In this document: positions 51,063 through 61,197 of the stretch, piece after piece
Position numbering within the stretch: position 1 is the stretch's first letter
Layout of the letters: each line of letters begins with the position of its first letter
NCBI RefSeq assembly: GCF_000374565.1
Contig: NZ_KB894694.1
Coordinates: forward strand, 1-64,000
Source of the DNA: Siminovitchia fordii DSM 16014 = CIP 108821
Lineage (GTDB): Bacteria > Bacillota > Bacilli > Bacillales > Bacillaceae_C
DNA length: 64,000 nucleotides
Reading direction: 5' to 3'
Position numbers and translations under genes: made by a program
Notes under the pieces: model-generated
Database searches by the model: none
Told to the model about the DNA's origin: nothing
Seen by the model: only the letters and a program-made list of their open reading frames with translations

Positions 51063-52343
51063 ATGAGTCAAAGAGAAATCCAGGTGGATGAGCGTTTACC
51101 AATATTGCAAAGTCTCCCGCTCAGCTTCCAGCATTTATTTGCTATGTTCGGATCAACTGTCCTAGTACCGCTTTTATTTGAAGTAGACCCCGCGACCATC
51201 TTGTTGATGAACGGTCTTGGAACACTGCTTTATATATTTATTACAAAAGGGAAAATTCCCGCATATCTCGGATCAAGTTTTGCCTTTATCTCCCCTGTTT
51301 TCGCGGTATTGTCCAAATACACGGGCGGAGAAGGATATGCTTATGCACTTGGAGGCTTTCTCGCGGTCGGCGTGACGCTCGTCATTATTGCATTGATTGT
51401 CAAACTAGTAGGAACTGCCTGGATTGACTTCATTTTCCCTCCTGCTGCAATGGGCGCTATCGTAGCTGTCATCGGATTGGAGCTTCTCCCGGTTGCAGGT
51501 GAAATGGCTGGATTGGTAAAACCTAAAGATGCACTGGAGACATGGAAACCAGATCCGGATGCTATCATGATTTCTTTATTAACACTGGGGATCACCATCA
51601 TTTGCTGGGTCACCCTGCGAGGTTTTTTAAAGATTATCCCGATTCTGATCGGCATTGTTTCAGGCTATATTATCGCTTTCTTTGTAGGGATTGTCGATTT
51701 GACGGAGTTCCATGAGGCCGCTTGGATTTCCGCTCCAACATACTACGCGATGAAATTCAATTGGGCGGATGTCTTTCTCATTCTTCCCGCAGCATTGGTT
51801 CTCGTTCCGGAACATATCGGCCACTTAGTAGTCACGGGAAATATCGTTAAAAAAGATCTGGTAAAAGATCCGGGGCTCGACCGTTCTTTGATGAGTAACG
51901 GGATTTCCACCATCATTTCCAGCTTTGTCGGTTCAACCCCTAATACGACGTACGGTGAAAATATCGGGGTGTTGGCTATTACGCGAGTATATTCCACATG
52001 GATCATTGGAGGTGCTGGGATCATTGCCATTGCTCTTTCGTTCTGTGGAAAGTTAGCTGCCTTGATTTCCTCCGTTCCGAAACCTGTTATGGGAGGCATC
52101 TCGCTTCTTCTATTTGGAATCATCGCAGTGAGCGGGCTGCGCATGCTCGTCGAATCAAAGGTTGATTATAACAATTCTCATAATATGATTTTAACATGTG
52201 TTGTCCTAGCAATTGGTGTAAGTGGAGCTTCCTTACACATCGGACCTGTCACTCTAGCCGGAATGGGACTTGCAACCGTAGTTGCGATTTTCCTTAGCCT
52301 GTTCTTTAAATTATTAGAGGCGCTGAATCTATCAAATGAATAA
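51063..52343 (+). CDS. pyrP: Uracil permease (UraA/PyrP, NCS2 family)
   Basis: A 426-residue carrier with 14 membrane segments importing uracil by proton symport. The N-terminal LPLSFQHLFAMFGSTVLVPLL is diagnostic of UraA/PyrP. Substrate Glu positions are in VLVPEHIGHL and the motif SFVGSTPNTTYGENIG. In B. subtilis pyrP is inside the pyr operon with its own PyrR attenuator; here the gene is alone but keeps the attenuator. GGAGAG precedes the ATG. Confidence 0.94.
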   Translation: MSQREIQVDERLPILQSLPLSFQHLFAMFGSTVLVPLLFEVDPATILLMNGLGTLLYIFITKGKIPAYLGSSFAFISPVFAVLSKYTGGEGYAYALGGFLAVGVTLVIIALIVKLVGTAWIDFIFPPAAMGAIVAVIGLELLPVAGEMAGLVKPKDALETWKPDPDAIMISLLTLGITIICWVTLRGFLKIIPILIGIVSGYIIAFFVGIVDLTEFHEAAWISAPTYYAMKFNWADVFLILPAALVLVPEHIGHLVVTGNIVKKDLVKDPGLDRSLMSNGISTIISSFVGSTPNTTYGENIGVLAITRVYSTWIIGGAGIIAIALSFCGKLAALISSVPKPVMGGISLLLFGIIAVSGLRMLVESKVDYNNSHNMILTCVVLAIGVSGASLHIGPVTLAGMGLATVVAIFLSLFFKLLEALNLSNE

Positions 52344-52353
52344 CAAAAAACAA

Positions 52354-52389
52354 AACATGCGCATGGCCCCAGAAACCCCTGCGCATGTT
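52354..52389 (-). terminator. Terminator of the SDF symporter gene
   Basis: AACATGCGCA / TGCGCATGTT 10-bp arms. T-rich sequence follows only on the minus strand, so it serves the symporter and may also slow the permease transcript. Confidence 0.82.
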
Positions 52390-52398
52390 CTACCTTTG

Positions 52399-53604
52399 TC
52401 AGGCCCCTCTCTTGATTGCTGATCCAGTTTTTCCCCCTTCCACCACAACGCAGGCAGAAGCATCCCCTATAATGTTCACTGAAGTTCTTAACATGTCGAG
52501 GAGCCGGTCGATACCTGCAATCAGAGCGATTCCTTCCAAGGGCAGATTGACGGCTGTCAGTACCATCGTCAGCATGATCAATCCTGCACCCGGAACTCCT
52601 GCTGCCCCAATGGAAGCAAGCGTTCCCATCAATGCCACGATTAAAATTTGAGCCATCGTCAATTCCACACCAAAATATTGCGCGATGAACATGACTGCGA
52701 TACCTTGGTAAATGGCTGTTCCATCCATATTGATCGTCGCTCCAAGAGGAAGTACGAAACTGCTCGTTTCTTTTGAGACTCCCAGATTTTCCTGGGTATT
52801 TTTCATCGTGACAGGCAGCGTTCCTGAACTGCTGCATGTGGCAAAGGCTACCGAGGCTGCAGGGAAAATTCCTTTGAAAAAGTCGTAAGGATTCATTTTT
52901 CCAAACGTCTTGACAGCCGCCGAATAGACAAGGGCGACATGGACGATAACAGCAACAACCATGGCAATAATCACTTTGATCAGCGGCATCAATACGGAAG
53001 GTCCATAGGTCCCGACAATAGGAGCGAGCAAGCCGAATATTCCCAGCGGAACGATTTTCATGACGATGCCCGTAATTTTGTACATCACTTCAGCTAAGCC
53101 TTCAAAAAACCGCTGGACCGGAAGCGCTTTTTCCCCGACAAGCGAAATACCGACACCAAGAAAAATCGCAAAGAAAATAATCTGCAGGACCGCTCCGGTC
53201 GTTAACGCTTCAACCGGATTCGTAGGAATAATATTCAATAAAGTTGCAATGACTCCCTCAGTCTCAGGGGCTTCCACAGCATCTCCCTGAACAGCAAGAT
53301 CCACACCGGCTCCCGGCTGAAAAACAAATCCGGCAAACAGGCCAAGGGCAATGGCAATAAAACTTGTTAAAAGAAAGTATCCAATTGCTTTTCCACCCAA
53401 GCTCCCCAGCTTTTTCATACTTCCTGCGCTGGTCACACCAACCACAATAGTCGAGAGAATCAAGGGAACAATGATAAACTTAATAAGCCTTAAAAAGAGA
53501 TCACCCAATGGCTGGACAACGGTCGCTCTTTCCCCAAAAATGATTCCGGCAATAATAGCAAGGATAAAGGCCGCCAAAATGTGAAGCATGAAATTCTTTT
53601 TCAT
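52399..53604 (-). CDS. Dicarboxylate/amino-acid:cation symporter (SDF family)
   Basis: A 401-residue GltP/GltT-like carrier with eight helices and two re-entrant loops. The serine-rich hairpin is CSSSGTLPVTMKN, the cation motif GATINMDGTAIYQG and the second hairpin ASIGAAGVPGAGLIM. RLLDMLRTSVNIIGDASA supplies the substrate-binding Asp and Asn of helix 8, with Arg early (RLLDMLRT). Likely substrates are glutamate, aspartate or C4-dicarboxylates; Ser/Thr is possible. GAGGAGG precedes the ATG. It lies 39 nt downstream of a threonine synthase gene and may be co-transcribed. Confidence 0.9.
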   Translation of the reverse strand: MKKNFMLHILAAFILAIIAGIIFGERATVVQPLGDLFLRLIKFIIVPLILSTIVVGVTSAGSMKKLGSLGGKAIGYFLLTSFIAIALGLFAGFVFQPGAGVDLAVQGDAVEAPETEGVIATLLNIIPTNPVEALTTGAVLQIIFFAIFLGVGISLVGEKALPVQRFFEGLAEVMYKITGIVMKIVPLGIFGLLAPIVGTYGPSVLMPLIKVIIAMVVAVIVHVALVYSAAVKTFGKMNPYDFFKGIFPAASVAFATCSSSGTLPVTMKNTQENLGVSKETSSFVLPLGATINMDGTAIYQGIAVMFIAQYFGVELTMAQILIVALMGTLASIGAAGVPGAGLIMLTMVLTAVNLPLEGIALIAGIDRLLDMLRTSVNIIGDASACVVVEGGKTGSAIKRGA

Positions 53605-53643
53605 AACAAGCCCTCCTCGTATTGCTATGGTGAGGGAAGAACG

Positions 53644-54873
53644 TTATTGCATTACTGGGAGACTGTCAATCGATTCGCCGGGCTGCAGTACAGGCAAATC
53701 CATAAACTCCTTGTTCATATACTTCAGGCCCATCCCTGTATTGATAATAATCACTCTCTCATCTTCTTCGATCCATCCGGAGTCGCGCAGCTTGCGTGCC
53801 GCTAAAAATGCTGCCGCCCCTTCCGGACATACAAAGGCTCCTTCCTTCCTGATAATATTCTTCTGTTCTTTTAAAATTTCTTTATCCTTTACATCCAGTG
53901 CACATCCATTTGTTTCGTAAATAGCTTGAAGGACAAGAAAATCACCCAAAGCCTTGGGAACATTTATCCCAAACGCCACGGTGCGGGAATCAGGCCAAAA
54001 CTCAGATTCTCCCTTCTTATTTTTCCAAGCTTTTACGATGGGGGCACAGCCTTCAGCCTGAACAGCTACAAACCGAGGCATTTTCGTGGAATTAATCCAG
54101 CCCAACTCTTTCAGTTCCTTAAACGCCTTATAAATAGCTATAAGCCCGACGCCGCCACCCGCTGGATATAAAATAACATCAGGGGTTTCCCAAAGAAGCT
54201 GTTCTGCAATTTCAAAGCCCATCGTTTTCTTCCCTTCAATCCGGTACGGCTCTTTTAACGTTGATACATCATATAAACGGAAATCAGTGGCAGCCTTTGC
54301 GGCAATTTTTCCTGCATCACTGATCACTCCATTGACCAGGAACAAATGGGTGTCTGTAGAAGTCACCTCAGACCGGATCATTGAAGGTGCTCCCTCAGGC
54401 ATGATAATCACCGATTGAATACCAGCTCTGGAAGAATAAAGCGACCAGGCGGCACCTGCATTTCCGTTCGTCGGCATGACAAGTCCTTTAATGCCTAATT
54501 CTTTCGCTTTCGATACGCCTACCGCAGCTCCTCGCGCTTTGAACGTACCTGTGGGCGCCATCCCTTCATCTTTCATATACAAATGGGAAATACCTATTTC
54601 GGCGCCAAGCTTTTTCATTGGAACCAGAGGAGTCATACCTTCTCCCAGTGAAACAACGTTTTTAGGACTTCGAATAGGAAGCAATTCATGATACCGCCAA
54701 AGATCGTGATTTCTTTTCAACAGATCATTCGGCTTGAGTATTTTTGCCAATTTCCTTACATCATAGTTTACAAGCAGTGGTGCACCGCAGCTGCACAAAT
54801 GATGAACCGCATCGGGGCTGTAGGCCCGCGAACATTTTGAACAGGATAAATGTGTGACATAACTGAACGCCAT
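53644..54873 (-). CDS. thrC: Threonine synthase (zinc-ribbon type)
   Basis: A 409-residue PLP enzyme converting O-phosphohomoserine to threonine. An N-terminal zinc ribbon (CSKC...CSC, residues 10-29) precedes the fold-II catalytic domain. PLP Lys is in GTFKARGA (about 119), Asn in TNGNAGAAW, and the phosphate loop is PAGGGVG. Bacillus ThrC normally sits in hom-thrC-thrB; here it is isolated, so it may be a second copy or a relative with another substrate. GGGAGG precedes the ATG. Confidence 0.85.
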   Translation of the reverse strand: MAFSYVTHLSCSKCSRAYSPDAVHHLCSCGAPLLVNYDVRKLAKILKPNDLLKRNHDLWRYHELLPIRSPKNVVSLGEGMTPLVPMKKLGAEIGISHLYMKDEGMAPTGTFKARGAAVGVSKAKELGIKGLVMPTNGNAGAAWSLYSSRAGIQSVIIMPEGAPSMIRSEVTSTDTHLFLVNGVISDAGKIAAKAATDFRLYDVSTLKEPYRIEGKKTMGFEIAEQLLWETPDVILYPAGGGVGLIAIYKAFKELKELGWINSTKMPRFVAVQAEGCAPIVKAWKNKKGESEFWPDSRTVAFGINVPKALGDFLVLQAIYETNGCALDVKDKEILKEQKNIIRKEGAFVCPEGAAAFLAARKLRDSGWIEEDERVIIINTGMGLKYMNKEFMDLPVLQPGESIDSLPVMQ

Positions 54874-54954
54874 AACGTTTCCTCCCTCATTCCATCCTAT
54901 GCCTCTATCGTTATCATTAGTATAGAAGAGGGATTGCTGTTCAATTTTTTGTAT

Positions 54955-54991
54955 AAAAAAGAGAGCTGCAGTTCATACCCGCAGCTCTCTT
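54955..54991 (-). terminator. Terminator of the catalase gene
   Basis: AAGAGAGCTGC / GCAGCTCTCTT arms followed by T6 on the minus strand. Confidence 0.92.
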
Positions 54992-55000
54992 CGTTATCCA

Positions 55001-56473
55001 TTAAGACTTCACTTCATCCGCTGGAACTTTCAATCCAAGTCCTTCAGCGACTTTTGTTCCATACTCCGGATCAGCTTTGTAGAAGTGGCCGATCTGGCGA
55101 AGCTTGATTTCATCTTTTTCCACAGGTTTCATTGCAGCCACAATATTGGCAATTAGGCGTTCACGTTCTTCTTTACTCATTAAGCGGTACAAATCCCCTG
55201 CCTGTGTGTAATGGTCGTTGTGGTCATAGCCCACACTTGCCGCTTCTCCCGAAACAGTATACGGAGCCGGTCTGTCTGCCGGTGATTCCATCGGTCCCCC
55301 ATAGCTGTTCGGCTCGTAGTAAACAGAACCTCCGCCATTATTGTCAAAGCGCATCGCTCCGTCACGCTGATAATTTTTCACTTCATTCCGCGGACGGTTT
55401 ATCGGAAGCATCTGATGGTTTGCACCTACACGGTAACGATGGGCATCATGGTAGGCAAACAAGCGACCCTGTAACATTTTATCAGGTGAAACATCAATTC
55501 CAGGTACGAGCGTTCCAGGTGAGAATGTCGCCTGCTCTACTTCCGCGAAGTAGTTTTCCGGATTACGATTCAATACCATCCGTCCAACTTCTATAAGTGG
55601 ATAATCTTTTTGCGACCACACTTTAGTAACATCAAATGGATCAAACCGGTAAGTATCGGCATCTTCAATCGGCATGATTTGAACATACAATGTCCACGAT
55701 GGATAATCGCCATTTTTAATGGCATTGAACAGATCTTCTGTATGATAATCAGGATTTTCCCCTGCCAGTTTTGCTGCAAGATTCACATCCAGGTTTTTGA
55801 TCCCTTGGTCTGTTTTAAAGTGATATTTAACCCAGACACTCTCACCTTCCGCATTTGTCCACTTGAAGGTGTGGCTTCCGAAACCATGCATGTGACGAAA
55901 TGTTGCCGGTATTCCCCTGTCAGACATTAAGATGGTAACCTGATGAAGCGATTCAGGTGACAGTGACCAGAAATCCCACACTGCATTCGGATTTTTCAAG
56001 TGAGTCTGCGGATCTCTCTTTTGTGTATGAATAAAGTCAGGGAATTTAATTGCATCTCGAATGAAGAAAACAGGTGTATTATTACCGACCAAATCATAGT
56101 TTCCGTCTTCAGTGTAAAACTTCACTGCAAATCCTCGTGGATCCCTGACTGTATCTGCAGATCCCAGTTCTCCCGCTACTGTGGAAAATCGAACAAATGT
56201 CGGCGTGCGTTTGCCTACTTCGGATAAGAACTTGGCTTTAGTATATTTGGTCACATCATTCGTCACTTCAAAATAGCCGTGTGCGCCCGCACCTTTGGCA
56301 TGAACAACCCGCTCTGGGACCCGCTCCCTGTTGAAGTGCGCTAGCTTTTCCAAAAGATGAACATCCTGAATAAGTGTTGGACCTCGTGATCCTGCTGTCA
56401 TTGAATTTTGATTATCACCTACCGGAGCACCCCAGCTAGTCGTTAATTTGTCTTTGTTATTTGCCAATTTCAT
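55001..56473 (-). CDS. katA: Haem catalase (small-subunit, KatA-like)
   Basis: A 490-residue monofunctional catalase degrading H2O2. The distal His is in [13 protein letters not shown] (about 58), with Asn in [11 protein letters not shown]. The proximal haem Tyr is in [20 protein letters not shown]-site residues are present in the middle, and the size is that of clade-3 enzymes. The start is ATG 56473 after GGCGGGG; a reading from 56524 adds 17 unrelated residues. A PerR-like box just upstream suggests peroxide induction. Confidence 0.94.
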   Translation of the reverse strand: MKLANNKDKLTTSWGAPVGDNQNSMTAGSRGPTLIQDVHLLEKLAHFNRERVPERVVHAKGAGAHGYFEVTNDVTKYTKAKFLSEVGKRTPTFVRFSTVAGELGSADTVRDPRGFAVKFYTEDGNYDLVGNNTPVFFIRDAIKFPDFIHTQKRDPQTHLKNPNAVWDFWSLSPESLHQVTILMSDRGIPATFRHMHGFGSHTFKWTNAEGESVWVKYHFKTDQGIKNLDVNLAAKLAGENPDYHTEDLFNAIKNGDYPSWTLYVQIMPIEDADTYRFDPFDVTKVWSQKDYPLIEVGRMVLNRNPENYFAEVEQATFSPGTLVPGIDVSPDKMLQGRLFAYHDAHRYRVGANHQMLPINRPRNEVKNYQRDGAMRFDNNGGGSVYYEPNSYGGPMESPADRPAPYTVSGEAASVGYDHNDHYTQAGDLYRLMSKEERERLIANIVAAMKPVEKDEIKLRQIGHFYKADPEYGTKVAEGLGLKVPADEVKS

Positions 56474-56484
56474 CCCCGCCTTAT

Positions 56485-56499
56485 TTATAATAATTTTAA
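56485..56499. promoter_or_regulatory. PerR-like box of the catalase gene
   Basis: TTATAATAATTTTAA matches the PerR consensus TTATAATNATTATAA except at one position. A second AT-rich perfect palindrome, AATAATAATTATTATT, is at 56540-56555. Confidence 0.7.
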
Positions 56500-56714
56500 T
56501 GTAGATACATAATAACATGGTCAATAATTGTTTTCAAGTAATAATAATTATTATTTAGTAGATGGTATGATTTTCTAATGACCAAACCGAAATAAACGCT
56601 ATAGTAAATATATTCATCTTGCTGCTTAATATTTCCTTTATTTTTCTCTTGTTAAAAAAGAGCTTCTCATCGACTCTATTAAGCAATTGAAAATTGAGAC
56701 CGATTCTCATTACA

Positions 56715-56728
56715 GATGTTTAAACATC
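56715..56728. repeat. Palindrome upstream of the SUFU promoter
   Basis: GATGTTTAAACATC, a perfect 14-bp palindrome about 25 bp upstream of the putative -35. Confidence 0.6.
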
Positions 56729-56752
56729 CTTGTAAGAGACCGTTTAAAAAGG

Positions 56753-56782
56753 TTCAAAGACTTTCCATAAAAAGGTTATAAT
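56753..56782 (+). promoter_or_regulatory. Putative promoter of the SUFU gene
   Basis: TTCAAA (56753-56758), 18 nt, TATAAT (56777-56782). The -10 is perfect and the -35 weak. Confidence 0.55.
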
Positions 56783-56816
56783 AGCCAAAGGAACGGCCTG
56801 TGAATGAACCCTGAAA

Positions 56817-56834
56817 TTTAGTAAATTTACTAAA
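56817..56834. promoter_or_regulatory. 18-bp perfect palindrome in the SUFU leader
   Basis: TTTAGTAAATTTACTAAA, fully symmetrical, about 28 bp after the predicted transcription start and 33 bp before the ATG. It could be an operator that blocks early elongation. Confidence 0.6.
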
Positions 56835-56866
56835 TGGTTCCGAAAAGGCATGGAGGAGATGAGCAC

Positions 56867-57604
56867 ATGAGTGAAGAAGTTCGGTCAGTTGGCTGGGAAG
56901 CGATTGATAACGAGATGGAGCGATTATATGGAAAACAGGAGCCGAAACATTATGGGACTCTTATCTCTTACGCATTAGGCGGGCCAGACCCTCTTGAAGG
57001 CATTAGTGCATATGTCAGCCAAGAGCCATTCCCTCACTGGCATTTAGTCACGTATGGTTTTTCGGATTTATACGAAAATGAAAACAAAGACTCTGAATAT
57101 AGCGGGTATGGATTTGAATTGACCTTTCGATTAAAAAAAGATCCAGAAGAAGAAGAACCGCCAGCTTGGAGTTTAAACTTTTTACAAAACCTGGGACGCT
57201 ACGTATTTTCCAGCGGAAATCTTTTCAGAGAAGGCGATTACTTAAATGCGAACGGCCCTATTGCATTAGAAACAGATACGCTAATCCAATCGATTGCTTT
57301 TATTCAAGACCCTGAGCTTCCGCCAATTGAAACAGAAAATGGCAGTGTTGAGTTTCTTCAGGTTGTAGGAATTACGCTTGATGAGTTAGAGGCCATGCAA
57401 ATGTGGAATACACTAAGTCTCTTGCAAGCAGCTTCACCGCACCTCCCTTTGTACATAACCGATCTTCAGAGGCAAACTTTTATGGATGAGCCGATGATGA
57501 AAGAAGCCTTAGAGAAAGGGATGGAGCAGGACGGTTCGAATACAGGATTTCTATTTTTGGACAACTTGCAATGGTTACAAAAGAAATCTCTTCTTAAAAG
57601 CTGA
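56867..57604 (+). pseudogene. Suppressor-of-fused (SUFU) domain protein, N-terminal part
   Basis: 245 residues of a SUFU-domain protein: VGWEAIDNEMERLYG, then PHWHLVTYGFSDLY, FELTFRL and PPAWSLNFLQNLGRYVF. Bacterial SUFU proteins are often immunity or antitoxin proteins (for example YqcF of B. subtilis); no toxin gene is nearby. The frame stops after SLLKS, but the sequence continues as the family's C-terminal part in the -1 frame (next entry). The gene is therefore probably split by a one-base loss in or near the A-run at 57594-57597. The start is ATG 56867, 9 nt after GGAGG. Confidence 0.78.
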
Positions 57605-57915
57605 CAGTCGGTGCAAAAGATGCCCCATTATTGGCGAAAATATTAAAGGGGAGAATTTCTAAAAAGCGAGATTTAACATTAATTGGAGCAGATTTATCCA
57701 TCACCTTCACTCAAGCTGAACAGTCAGAAATAAAGGCCGAGGAAGCAAATAAAATCACAATAGGTATCAATGATCAATGTATGGGTGAATTGGAAGAAGT
57801 ACTTGTTCCATATGAAAGCAAACATAATTTAAATAGTTTTAAAAAATTGATCCTCCAAATTGTAAAAAGCGAGATTAAGGATCAGGATGGCAAGGTTGTC
57901 AAGACAATTGGTTAG
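57598..57915 (+). pseudogene. SUFU-domain protein, displaced C-terminal part
   Basis: Frame KLTVGAKDAPLLAKILKGRI, then SKKRDLTLIGADLSITFTQA and on to KVVKTIG. The first block matches the C-terminal SUFU pattern in which a short beta strand precedes LLRGRIP...LTL. It begins exactly where the previous frame stops and has no ribosome site of its own (TTG 57631 is the only start). Joined, the protein would be about 350 residues, the size of larger bacterial SUFU proteins. Confidence 0.72.
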
Positions 57916-57984
57916 ACATAAAGCATTCAGGGGAATGGACTGTAAGCAAGAGTACGTAAAACTCTTGCTTACAGTTTATATAAA

Positions 57985-58015
57985 AAACAGCCATCGTCAT
58001 GATAGCTGTTTTTAT
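57985..58015. terminator. Bidirectional terminator
   Basis: AAAAACAGC.ATC / GAT.GCTGTTTTT hairpin between the SUFU gene and the convergent SNF2 helicase gene, with T-runs on both strands. Confidence 0.85.
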
Positions 58016-58020
58016 TCGAC

Positions 58021-61000
58021 TCATATGCTTAATATTTCTTTAATATCTTCTTCTGTCAGACTGGAGAGCATCGTCTCTCCCGGTTGGATGACCTGCTCAA
58101 TTAATTCCCGTTTCTTCTGCTGTAATTGATAAATCTTCTCTTCAATCGTACCTTTTGTTATGAGCCTGATCACCTGAACGACGTTTTTCTGTCCAAAACG
58201 GTGTGCCCTTCCTGCAGCTTGATCTTCCACAGCAGGATTCCACCATAAATCGTAAAGAATGACCGTATCGGCCGCCGTGAGATTCAAACCGGTCCCTCCC
58301 GCCTTTAGGGAAATGAGAAAAATGGATTTCTCCCCATTGTTGAAATGCTCACTCATTCTCAACCGCTCCTGTGAAGGTGTCTGCCCGTTCAAATAAAAAT
58401 GGGGGTAACCGGCTTTAACCAGCTCTCTTTGAATGATGTCCAGCATGCTTGTAAACTGGGAAAAAATAAGAAGTTTTTTCCCATTCTCCATGGAGGCATC
58501 GACCGTTTCCATCAACTGTTCCAGCTTACCCGATTTTCCTTCGTAATTTTCCAGGAAAAGCGATGGATGGCAGCAAAGCTGGCGTAGGCGGGTAATGCCT
58601 GCCAGGATTTTCATCCGGCTTTTTTGGAATCCCTCTCCCTTTAAGGAAGCTGCGGTTTCTTCTTGAATCCGTTGCAAATAGCCCACATACAGCTCCTTCT
58701 GCTCCTTGGACAGCTCAGTAATATGAGTGGATTCGATTTTTTCCGGAAGCTCCTTTAATACATCCGTTTTAAGCCTGCGTAAAATAAACGGCCTGATGAT
58801 TTGGGAAATTTTTTTAGGGTCCAGCTTTTTAAAATCTTTCAGCCCAGGGAATAAACCCGGCATAATTGCCTGAAAAATTCCCCACAACTCATCGACTGAA
58901 TTCTCAATAGGCGTTCCGCTCAATGCAAATTTCCGCGTTGCTCGTATACTTCTTACGGCTGCAGCAGACTTCGTCGTGTAATTTTTGATAAACTGTGCTT
59001 CATCCAGAATAAGCGTGTGAAACTGTTCTTTTATATATAAATCGATGTCCTGTCTAAGCGTGGAGTAGGACGTGATATAAACATCAGCCTTAGCCGCTTC
59101 CAACACTTTCTCCCTTTCCTCCCGCGTACCAGCAACAACGACTGTACTGACTGACGGAGCAAACTTGTTCCATTCACTCTGCCAGTTGTAGATCAATGAC
59201 GCCGGAGCAACAATCAAATGACGGTTACCTTCCTGTTCGGATAAAAGATAGGCGATACTTTGCAATGTTTTCCCCAAACCCATGTCATCTGCCAAAATCC
59301 CTCCAAGATGATACTTGGATAAAGAACGAAACCATTGGTATCCGGTCTTTTGGTATTCCCTCATAGAAGCCTTCAGCCCTTCAGGCAATGGTAAAATTTG
59401 CTCTTCAGGTTTTTTCAAATGATCAAGCAGCCTCTTAAAGGCAGGATCATACTGTTTTTTCGTTCGCAAAGAATCGTCTATTTGGACACCACGATATATG
59501 GGAACATGGATGCTCCCCTCTTCTAATTCCTCCCTGCTGACCCGCAGGTCCGTAAAGAGTTCCTGCAGGGATTGAAATTCATCCGTCTCAAGCGATAAAA
59601 AAGTACCGTTTCTCATCCTATAAAAACGCTTTTTTTCAATCGCGGTTCTCATAATATCAGCGATCTCTTCATCATCAATCCCATCAAGCTGGAAGCTGAT
59701 TTCCAGCAATCCCGCCGATTCTTCAGTGGTAATGTTCGTTTTAGGAATTGGCTGCTCTAAAGAAACAATCCGACGGATGCTGTTCGTCAGAAATAACTCG
59801 CACCGTTCTCCAAGCGCAGGCAATATAGAAAACAGAAAATCATAGAGTTCTTCCTCATCCAACTGGAGATGCAGTTCTTTTCCGTTATATTTCATTCCTG
59901 CATTTTCGATGATGTTCATGATTTCTTTCTCTTTTTCAACATCTCTGATTAAAATTTTCTCCGACTCTTCATGCTGATAAAATGGATCTACGGTTATACC
60001 GCCGTAATCGTACTCAAGCTTTGCCTTGATTGTATCCTCTTCGAGATCGATATAGGCTTTTGCTGTCAGTGGAACCTGGATAATCTGTTCTTTCACCTTT
60101 TCCGCAACCCGTACAGTACCCAACTTTTCCAATCGCGGCAAAACTTCGGACACAAAAGCACCAGCTTGATCCCCGGCAATGGAAATTTTACTGTTTTTTG
60201 TTTGAATCTTTAAGATTTTTTCAATGAAAGGAAGAAGGTCAGACGGCGGAAAATAAATTTCACCATTTAAAAAGACCAGATTATATGGCCCCATATAAAC
60301 AGCGTTCTCAATATCGGGCAGTACCAGTTCAAGGTCATGATCCCCATTTTTCCCCAGTTCATATTGGAATGGAAATTCTCTCTCAGTGATCCGAATTCCG
60401 TCAAAGGTCCTGGAGCCCAATTTTCCAATCACGTGTCTGTCCTGTAACCTTTCCAATAATGAGCGGGCAAACAGCGGAGGAATCATTATAGACCGTGCAG
60501 TCGAGTAGATAGACGGGTTCATAAAGTAAGACTTGATGCCTTCGGTATATAGCTTTTCATTTTCGATGATCATGTACAGCTCATCTAAAATATTAGTGTC
60601 CGCAGAATCTATTTCATGCTCTTCCGGAATGTAAGTGAACTTTTTGGTGAATGGGTGTTCGTTCCCGCCCTTAATATTCTCAATAAACTCTGCTACATCG
60701 CGGACAACATACGCATGTTCCACGCCTGCCTTCACTTCTACGAAAAGAGCCTGCGGATTGGAAAAATCACAATGATACTCAATTTTTAATGGCTTTCTTC
60801 CAAAAGTTGGAACGATACTCCTTGCAGAAGTATCCTCATCAAGTAATTGGATTAAATCTGCAGCGGCGTGATATTTTCCACCATACGAGCTGCCCTTTAT
60901 CTGCATCAATTCCTCTTGTTTTTCGCAGATCTCAAGCATGGCCGCTACAATATGTTTGCACTCGTAATATGCTTCGAACGACGGGCAATCGCAATATACC

Positions 61001-61197
61001 GGAACATTCTCCGGAAGCTTGCTTACATTCACTTCCACCAGATAGGAATGGGTCCCTTCTACATAAGTACGGCAAATACCGCTATTATGATCAAAATTCA
61101 ATTTACCGACCCGACCCTGGAAATAATATTCCCTGCCCCGCCTGTATATGTTCGGATGGAACATTTCTGCTACTTGGTTCTTCTGTAAAAGTGCCAA
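58021..61197 (-). CDS. SWIM-domain SNF2-family helicase
   Basis: A 1058-residue Swi2/Snf2 ATPase. A SWIM zinc finger lies near residues 55-75 (CDCPSFEAYYECKHIV, CxCxnCxH). A bacterial SNF2-associated region spans about 120-580. The helicase core has ADDMGLGKTLQ (motif I), ILDEAQFIKN (II), LSGTPIENS (III), SQFTSMLDI (IV), SLKAGGTGLNL (V) and QAAGRAHRFGQ (VI). Such proteins remodel DNA-protein complexes or aid repair (relatives YwqA, RapA-like). The TTG start at 61197 follows AGAAGGG at a wide 12 nt. Monocistronic. Confidence 0.92.
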   Translation of the reverse strand: MALLQKNQVAEMFHPNIYRRGREYYFQGRVGKLNFDHNSGICRTYVEGTHSYLVEVNVSKLPENVPVYCDCPSFEAYYECKHIVAAMLEICEKQEELMQIKGSSYGGKYHAAADLIQLLDEDTSARSIVPTFGRKPLKIEYHCDFSNPQALFVEVKAGVEHAYVVRDVAEFIENIKGGNEHPFTKKFTYIPEEHEIDSADTNILDELYMIIENEKLYTEGIKSYFMNPSIYSTARSIMIPPLFARSLLERLQDRHVIGKLGSRTFDGIRITEREFPFQYELGKNGDHDLELVLPDIENAVYMGPYNLVFLNGEIYFPPSDLLPFIEKILKIQTKNSKISIAGDQAGAFVSEVLPRLEKLGTVRVAEKVKEQIIQVPLTAKAYIDLEEDTIKAKLEYDYGGITVDPFYQHEESEKILIRDVEKEKEIMNIIENAGMKYNGKELHLQLDEEELYDFLFSILPALGERCELFLTNSIRRIVSLEQPIPKTNITTEESAGLLEISFQLDGIDDEEIADIMRTAIEKKRFYRMRNGTFLSLETDEFQSLQELFTDLRVSREELEEGSIHVPIYRGVQIDDSLRTKKQYDPAFKRLLDHLKKPEEQILPLPEGLKASMREYQKTGYQWFRSLSKYHLGGILADDMGLGKTLQSIAYLLSEQEGNRHLIVAPASLIYNWQSEWNKFAPSVSTVVVAGTREEREKVLEAAKADVYITSYSTLRQDIDLYIKEQFHTLILDEAQFIKNYTTKSAAAVRSIRATRKFALSGTPIENSVDELWGIFQAIMPGLFPGLKDFKKLDPKKISQIIRPFILRRLKTDVLKELPEKIESTHITELSKEQKELYVGYLQRIQEETAASLKGEGFQKSRMKILAGITRLRQLCCHPSLFLENYEGKSGKLEQLMETVDASMENGKKLLIFSQFTSMLDIIQRELVKAGYPHFYLNGQTPSQERLRMSEHFNNGEKSIFLISLKAGGTGLNLTAADTVILYDLWWNPAVEDQAAGRAHRFGQKNVVQVIRLITKGTIEEKIYQLQQKKRELIEQVIQPGETMLSSLTEEDIKEILSI

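Noticed and set aside
52178-52837. 219-codon minus-strand frame across the end of the uracil permease and symporter genes
   Set aside because: It is antisense to the permease end and out of frame with the symporter; its residues (RSDCRYRPAPRHVKN and similar) show no family, and both real genes are certain.
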